This document shows positions 58,270 through 64,000 of a DNA stretch of 64,000 bases, piece after piece. Origin of the DNA: Sisyra terminalis (taxonomy: Eukaryota > Arthropoda > Insecta > Neuroptera > Sisyridae); NCBI GenBank assembly GCA_958496175.1, contig OY292277.1, positions 9,362,001 through 9,426,000 on the forward strand, given 5' to 3'. The notes beneath the pieces are model-generated. The model saw only the letters and a list, made by a program, of their open reading frames with translations, searched no databases and was not told where the DNA came from. The position numbers and the translations under genes are program-made. Each line of letters begins with the position of its first letter. The stretch's first letter is position 1.

Positions 58270-59846
58270 TTAAACAAAATCATTTAAATCTTGCGAACTC
58301 AAATTGCTACAATGCGCAATCGGATTATTTGGTTCCCAGACTTTTCGTTTTTCACTGATATCAAGCGCGTGGTGTGGAGGCACCAAGTGGGATGGTTTCG
58401 GAAATATTTGCACACGTTGCTGGTCCTTATTCGTTCGTTTCAAATAGGAGTCCTCGAATTTTTCGTTTATCACTTTTTCGCGATCGATTTTCCGACGAGA
58501 ATGCTGTGCTTTTTGCACGGTGACTCCGTGGAGATAACTCGAATTTTTCGGATAGTTCAAACTAAGCGAATCATTGGACGATGCTTTACTTGATGTAGAG
58601 TCTTTTCGATCGAAAACTGATTGCAATTGTTTGACTTTGGGTCCCGATTTGATTAAATCACTTGGTTCCTTTTTACTTGAAACAATTTTAAAGTTAACAT
58701 CCGAAGCTTTTTTCGTGGCCAACGATTGACTATCGGGAAATCTTTTCGAGCTTTTTCGCTTCAAGTTTTCACTAACGGACTGATTAGAAATATTATAAAT
58801 CAGTGATTTATCAGCAGATTTCATTAACTTTTGTCCATTTTTATTGATCGAAGCTAAAATCTTTGTTCTTTTCGATGGTTTCGGAACAGTTGGAGGTTCA
58901 ATTTTTGTGGTATTGGATTGCGATTCTTCGGTCTTATGTGATTTCAATCCGAATAGTTTTGAAGTTTTTGAAAACTCAAAAGTTATGTTTCGTTTCAGAG
59001 ATGAAGAAATTTTACTAATTGACGACTTAATGTTGGAAAATCGATCGTGGTCGTGTTGATCACGTTGGGAACACTCTGATCTCGTTCGAGGATAAATCTT
59101 TTGGATATCCGTGATCGGAATAAGTCGAATATTTCGAAACTTGTGTTGTATTTCCGGACTTTGCGTGCATGTTTTCCGCTTGATATAATCCTGTGGGAAC
59201 TTCCGGGCCGAAGTGAACATATCAGAGTTGGCAATGACATAACGACCCGGCGATTCCAAGTCGATCGTCAACGTTTCATCCTCCACATCATACGGATGAT
59301 TCTCGGGCGAAAGCTTGCGTTTTTGCGTGTCGTAAACATTCGAAACGTAAATTTGAGGGACTTTTTGCAAATTGGCGCAACTAAGATTCGCATGCGTTGA
59401 ACAAGAAGTAGAATTAAAATTGGTGTCATGCAAAGGAGGTTCGGAAAGAAAACTGTCATCATCGTCATCATCAGCGTCAGCGTAAGAAGAACGATGCATG
59501 CCGGTGAGCAAGCCACAAACGGCTGTACCTTTTGCCCCCGCAGCCGTGGCCGACGACGATCCTCCGCCGCCGTTCGACTTTTTCACTTTGGGTGAGCCGC
59601 GCGGCGGCACCGGCGGCGGCACGCGAGCCTTTGCCAAACCGACCACCCCGTCACCCGGGGGCGAAATCGCCGTCGACGGCGGCCGGCCTTTGAGAACGGC
59701 AGGATACGACGGCGTCGAGCCGCCTCCAGCCGGCGGAGACGTCAACGGCGTTGTGGAAGCGCTTCCTGGTTGGCATATGGATACAGGATGAGTGGCCGTA
59801 TGTGGACCAGGAGGACTTGTTATATTTTTATGATCATTGGGACTTC
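58270..59846 (-). CDS. unnamed Ser/Pro-rich gene, large exon A with its own stop
   Basis: Open for about 525 codons from an ATAG acceptor (first base 59846, weak pyrimidine tract) to TAA at 58272-58270. It starts SPNDHKNITSPPGPHTATH, then a proline-rich part with VPPPVPPRGSPKVKK (an SH3-ligand-like PPxVPPR), a GGGGSSS and acidic DDDDDD run. The second half is basic and Ser/Lys-rich (KSSSK-type stretches) and ends SSQDLNDFV. The last four residues, NDFV, could be a PDZ ligand of the acidic class. No internal ATG need be the start: the frame enters through the acceptor in phase 1, and upstream exons are beyond the window. Bases 59560-59770 are much richer in G+C than the surroundings. No family could be named. 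Confidence 0.72.
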
Positions 59847-59849
59847 CTA

Positions 59850-60340
59850 TTGTTTATTTTTTTTTTGATATTTTCAAATCAACCCCCATTAAAACAAAAC
59901 AAAAGATGTTAAAAGCCCCCATCCAAGCCGAAAGCAGCATGAAATAGAGAGAAAAGCTGATGAAACATTAAATGAAATGATAACATTGAGAAGTAAATGA
60001 AAACATTTTAGTAATTAAAACTTAAGTTTCATTTTTTTACTCTCTAAAAACAATAATTCAGTCATAATGGACAAATATAAACAATTATAATTTGGATTTC
60101 TATACCCAAATCCATTCGAGCCATTTTGATATTCAAAAATGGATATTTTTGTAGGATCTTTAAAACAAAATTAAATTGTAACCAAATATAGTTTCCTAAA
60201 TAATTTTTTCAAACTCCAATTACAAATATATGTATTTAGATGCCTTCAACTCAAAATCAAGCTCCAATATGTGAAGAATTTCCCTAAAGCTTTAATAATT
60301 CATATATGAATCATAAACATTGTTGGTATTCATATCCATG
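59850..60340. other. intron sequence; no gene seen
   Basis: Nothing recognised; AT-rich. Confidence 0.4.
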
Positions 60341-60411
60341 GTTTTATTATGCATTAATGATTCTTATTTTCTGGATACTTTTTAATATTTGATGTTTTTA
60401 TGAAATTTTTT

Positions 60412-60449
60412 GTACTACGTTTCGCCACTTTCGTAGCTTCTTCAGGTAC
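60412..60449 (-). ncRNA. hammerhead-like core, family D left arm
   Basis: Identical, on the minus strand, to the plus-strand motif at 60522-60559. Confidence 0.4.
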
Positions 60450-60521
60450 TCAATTACAAACATCAAATTTTTAGAAAAAGATTATTTTACATGGAATTAA
60501 AAATTTGATGTTTGTAATTGA

Positions 60522-60559
60522 GTACCTGAAGAAGCTACGAAAGTGGCGAAACGTAGTAC
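60522..60559 (+). ncRNA. hammerhead-like core, family D right arm
   Basis: GTAC, CTGAAGA, extra A, stem II GCTAC/GTGGC (one T-G pair) with a GAAA tetraloop, GAAA, ACGT step, A60555 as NUH residue (GUA), then GTAC closing a four-pair stem I. Both strands' arms are intact. Confidence 0.45.
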
Positions 60560-60624
60560 AAAAAATTTAATAAAAACATCAAATATTAAAAAGTATCCGG
60601 AAAATAAGAATCATTAATGCATAA

Positions 60625-61639
60625 TCTATACTAATATATAAAATTCTTACGTCTGTCTGTACATTTCGATTTTGAACCCAATTTTAGGGTAAATATTTGT
60701 TTCAAGAGGCCCGTACTCCAAATTTAACATTTTTAAAATTTTTGTCTGTCTGTCTGTGTGTCCCGATTTAACTAAAGAACGGAACAACCAAATTTAATGA
60801 AATTTGGTATTAAGATACAACACAATTTCCCACAGACTATAGGCTACTTATCATTCCAAAAAAATAATAAGGGAAGGTATTCCTTAGGGATGAAAACAGA
60901 AAATTTTACACTAGACAGGTGAGTTATATATCATTGAAAAGGTAATTAAAAGTTAGAAAATAATCTGTAAAAATATTTTTACTAGAACTGATAAAGAGCA
61001 CAGTAAATTTAATTTAAATTTAAAAAAATTACCTCTTTGAAACAAACCTTTATATATACAAAACACATAATTGATGTTAATAGCGTAATGGTTTTTTTTT
61101 GAAAATTTCTACCCTAAAACGAGTAAAAGAGGTCACTAAGTTTGTATGAGAAAATGTAGAGTTAATCAACAATCGAAATTTTGAATTTAATAAGTGTTAA
61201 AAATAAATAAATAATAAATTAATAATAAGTGTCTGTTTTTGTTATATCATTTTAATAACAACATTTTAAATAACTTCATTTCACTTAATTAGTATGAAAG
61301 TTTAGGAAGTAGGAACTTATACCAAATACCAAAAAGGCAGTTTTTAATTTTTGTTTGTTTTTCAACAATCAAACTTTTTTAAAATCTAATTTTTATGAAC
61401 CAATGATTGTGACCTGGAGCAATTATTTAACATTAAGGGAGCAATTTTATGTCATATATTTCATTATCAATCAAAAAATAAAATCTTCCAAACCAACTTT
61501 TCTTCGGTATTTAGAAAAATTTGAAAATCAATTATTGTTATTGAAAATAAATAAAATATTCGAATTTCCTTCCACGCTTTCTATCTATTTCCAACATATC
61601 TATTTACGTTACGCAGACGAAGTCGCGGGGATCAGCTAG
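60625..61639 (+). mobile_element. non-autonomous Helitron
   Basis: Starts TCTATACTAATATATAAAAT directly after A and ends CAGCTAG directly before T, the A|T insertion rule of Helitrons. Near the 3' end CGC-A-GAC GAA GTC-GCG can form the expected hairpin about 11 bases before CTAG. TCTGTCTGT repeats follow the 5' end. No Rep or helicase is encoded; the 94-codon frame at 61355 is not a known protein. It inserted at the end of the family D foldback arm. Confidence 0.9.
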
Positions 61640-62635
61640 TAAATCATAAAAATAAACTCCAAAAATTTGTTTTTTTTTTGGGGCTTAAGACTCGTTGAAG
61701 TTTTGATTGGAAACATAGTTTACTTTCTACCCTTATACCATTAAACAATTCTGAACAGTTTCTTAAAAAATCCCAAAAGATTTCTAGAACGTATCTAAAA
61801 GATTTTAAGCTATTTGGATATAACAAATTCATATTTTCTATCAATTATAAAACTTTAACGAATGTAAAATTTCAGAAACCCTATTTTAACATCTCTAAAG
61901 AACCAATTGTTGGAAAATTCTGAATTTGCACTGTGAATTCTGAATTTTAGAAAAAATCTTAGGCTCCAAAAATTTAGAGATCGATTTAATGTTTAGGGCA
62001 TCAAATTACATATTGGTTTTGTTTTCAACATGGAAATCTTTTTCTATGCCTGTGTAATACAAATATGACTCCTTTTTCAAAAGAATCAAAAAGGAAAAAT
62101 ATTATATAAATTTACTAGATATTTGATTTTTTTTATATTAATTAAAACATGTTGAAAATCCTCCAAGTAAATCATCGAAATTTATAGAGTTCAAAGATAA
62201 ATTCTTTAAAATAATTAAATTTTTCAATAAATACTTTACAACTATTTTACTACGTAAGTATCAACCCATTTAACTTTCACCACAAACGAAGAAAAACACA
62301 AAAAACTTACGTATTTTTTTTTTGTTACTAGAAAACTAAATAAACAAAAAACTTCTGCAAAAATTTACAATGAAAATTTAGATTCCAACAATCTAAAGTA
62401 TAAATTATGTGGACAATTCGAAAATAAACTCCTTTTTCTTTTCTTTCATTAAGTTTAAAATTTGTTCTCATATTTCGATGAATTCACAACTACTATATGT
62501 ACTAGATTACCTTACCCCATTTTCTTGATAACTTATCAATTTTTTCCTTGATTAAAGGTGGATATGATCTTATTTATGTAATAAATTTCACAAAAGTAAA
62601 CTATAAACATACATTTAAACAATTGAATTACTGAC
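61640..62635. other. no gene seen
   Basis: AT-rich; nothing recognised beyond a few bases of the family D arm at the left end. Confidence 0.4.
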
Positions 62636-62690
62636 ATATTGCCTAGATACGTATTTCGATTACCAAGCAATCTTCTTTAACCCTTTGAAT
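62636..62690 (-). mobile_element. fragment of foldback family A
   Basis: The minus strand keeps GATTGCTTGGTAATCGAAAT and ACGTATCTAGGCAATA, but the CTGANGA box reads TAAAGAA. A decayed copy of the hammerhead-like block. Confidence 0.65.
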
Positions 62691-62939
62691 GCCAACCGAT
62701 TTTCAAGAAACTATGCTAAAAGAGCCGAGATATTTTAGCTGATTTTGGAGTAGTGTAGGAAAAAATATGTCTAAAGGTAAATATTCAAAACTCAAAGAAA
62801 TTTCTTAATATATTTATAATATATTTTATATTGTGTAAACAGTATAATTTATTCAGAATTGAAAATTTTCCATTGAAAAATGATAAAGTAATTTTGAAGA
62901 AAATGAATGATACCGTGAAACAAACTATTGAAGTTCAAT

Positions 62940-63135
62940 AATTTGTTCTTGTGTTACAATAAATCGATTCAAGATAAGGATGACACAAGAAAAAAATCTT
63001 CAGCTTCTGCGGTCCATTTAACAACCCCTTACTCTCCGAATCTTACACCAACAAGTTGTAAAAATATTTCAATGAAAAAATCTTCAACTCTTAAGAACAT
63101 ACATATATACTGCATTGACAACGCAAGGAATTGAT
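62940..63135 (+). pseudogene. possible mariner C-terminal scrap
   Basis: Translation HLTTPYSPNLTPTSCKNIS resembles the HPPYSPDLAPSD block. Too short for certainty. Confidence 0.3.
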
Positions 63136-63170
63136 AAGCTACCAAGAATATAAGAGAAGATAATATTAAA

Positions 63171-63826
63171 GGAACCGAAAAGTAATCAAATTTAAATAAT
63201 ATCAGATGAAATTAGATTCTTTTTGAATCATTGGAGTCTAATCTTCGTCGCATTGGAGAATTATACAAGCAAAGAATGATGATATCGACGTGGAGAACGA
63301 AGAACGTGGAAGACCACCGAAAACTTTTGAAATCGTCGAATTTTAAGAGCTGTTGGAGGAGAATTGTAGTCAAACGCAACAATAACTTGTGCTTGTAGAT
63401 TAGAACCAAATTTAAGCGGGAAAAATGGCCAGAATATCAAAATTGGCTATACAAAATGATTTTGCTGAATAGTAATTCCCCTGGGCACTCAGAAAAACGA
63501 GTGTAGGATATGATTGAGAAATTTAATTGGGAAATACTTTCTTTAGCGGCTTACTCCTCAGATTTGGCTTCTTTGGATTATTATTTATTTTATTATTTCC
63601 CATTTTACAAAAAATCTACAAAAATGACTCGAAGATTTGGCGTTGATCCACAAATTGCTAGAAAAATGACAAAAATGCCTATATAGTTTATAAAGAGAAT
63701 TACTTTAAATAAAACAAGTATTTCTACGTGGAAATAATGAATTTCTTCAAAAAATAATCCATTATTTTATAATCCATAAGGATTTTTTTTCAACAGGAAA
63801 CAAACTTTTGATTACTTTTTGGTCCC
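63171..63826 (+). pseudogene. mariner-type element relic with terminal repeats
   Basis: Inverted ends: GGAACCGAAAAGTAATCAAA at 63171 and TTTGATTACTTTTTGGTCCC at 63807. Between them lie plus-strand pieces KNDDIDVENEERGRPPKTFE, ELLEENCSQTQQ (N-terminal region) and, after a large deletion of the middle, EKFNWEILSLAAYSSDLASL and DYYLF (last catalytic-Asp block, with the Asp retained). Stops throughout; non-functional. Confidence 0.75.
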
Positions 63827-64000
63827 ACCTAATCCATAATAGCAGTGAAAAGTTGAGAATATAAAAATAATTTTCAAACTTAATACAAGAAAAGATAGAA
63901 GTCATTTATATTCCACGTCTAATTTGGTTATCATTGAAAAAAGCGACACTCGTCAAAGTGAAAATTTCAATTTAATTTTAGACAAAAAAAAAAAAACAAA

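Larger units (their letters stand above)
60341..60624. mobile_element. foldback family D, carries two hammerhead-like cores
   Basis: Near-perfect inverted arms (60341-60478 and 60490-60624), sharing TGCATTAATGATTCTTATTT, TTTAATATTTGATGTTTTTA, the hammerhead-like block and CAATTACAAACATCAAATTT. The loop is only about 12 bp. The right terminus is interrupted by a Helitron, after which TAAAT continues the arm. Confidence 0.88.

Noticed and set aside
59498..59791. 97-codon plus-strand frame rich in Pro, Ala and Gly
   Set aside because: Antisense shadow of the GC-rich start of exon A; no protein resemblance of its own.
60522..60559. Calling the hammerhead-like motif a proven ribozyme
   Set aside because: The extra A next to stem II and the loop-less stem III mean activity cannot be assumed from sequence; reported as a candidate only.
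1..64000. CRISPR array, operon, phage or bacterial gene cluster
   Set aside because: Direct repeats here are long, few and TE-derived; genes are spliced and the sequence is eukaryotic throughout.

Overview
This window is AT-rich eukaryotic nuclear DNA with spliced genes and very large introns. It most resembles an insect or other arthropod genome, judging by the gene match, the mariner types and the mix of small DNA transposons. No species can be named from it. There are no operons, tRNA or rRNA genes, CRISPR arrays or phage genes. Most of the 64 kb is decayed transposable elements (TEs) and the repeats they left.

Two host genes are visible, both on the minus strand. (1) An ABHD2-type alpha/beta hydrolase: coding exon 1 is at 27184-27030 and coding exon 2 at 11471-11299. 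They are separated by a 15.6 kb intron packed with repeats, and the rest of the gene runs off the left edge. Splice phases and protein similarity agree. (2) The 3' part of a Ser/Pro-rich gene I cannot name. A large exon at 59846-58270 ends in its own stop. Three smaller exons (58054-57727, 57664-57480, 52857-52610) join in frame and end in a second stop. The large exon and the first small exon have the same acceptor phase, which suggests alternative C-termini. The 5' part lies beyond the right edge.

Layout: 1-11.2 kb holds foldback elements, a Helitron-like piece, a broken mariner with another element inside it, and a tandem duplication carrying pogo-like MITEs. 11.3-27.8 kb is the ABHD2 interval, with hAT-type MITEs, tandem arrays, SINE-like repeats, a rearranged mariner and duplicated segments. 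28-52 kb is intergenic, with MITEs, a LINE reverse-transcriptase relic, a 1 kb foldback with an 8-bp target-site duplication (TSD), opposed mariner relics and several hairpin elements. 52-60 kb is the second gene with TEs in its intron. 60-64 kb holds a hairpin element interrupted by a Helitron, then mariner relics.

The most interesting signal is a set of four unrelated foldback families (near 44.5, 47.5, 51.2 and 60.3 kb, plus scattered fragments). Their arms share a hammerhead-ribozyme-like core: CTGANGA, a compensated stem II, GAAA, a very short self-complementary stem III, an NUH site and a short stem I. This is the arrangement reported for minimal, dimer-forming hammerheads of Penelope-like retroelements. 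All copies carry one extra A after CTGANGA, so activity is uncertain. A second good signal is a ~153-bp MITE whose 9-bp target duplications can be read directly, including against unoccupied copies of its target.
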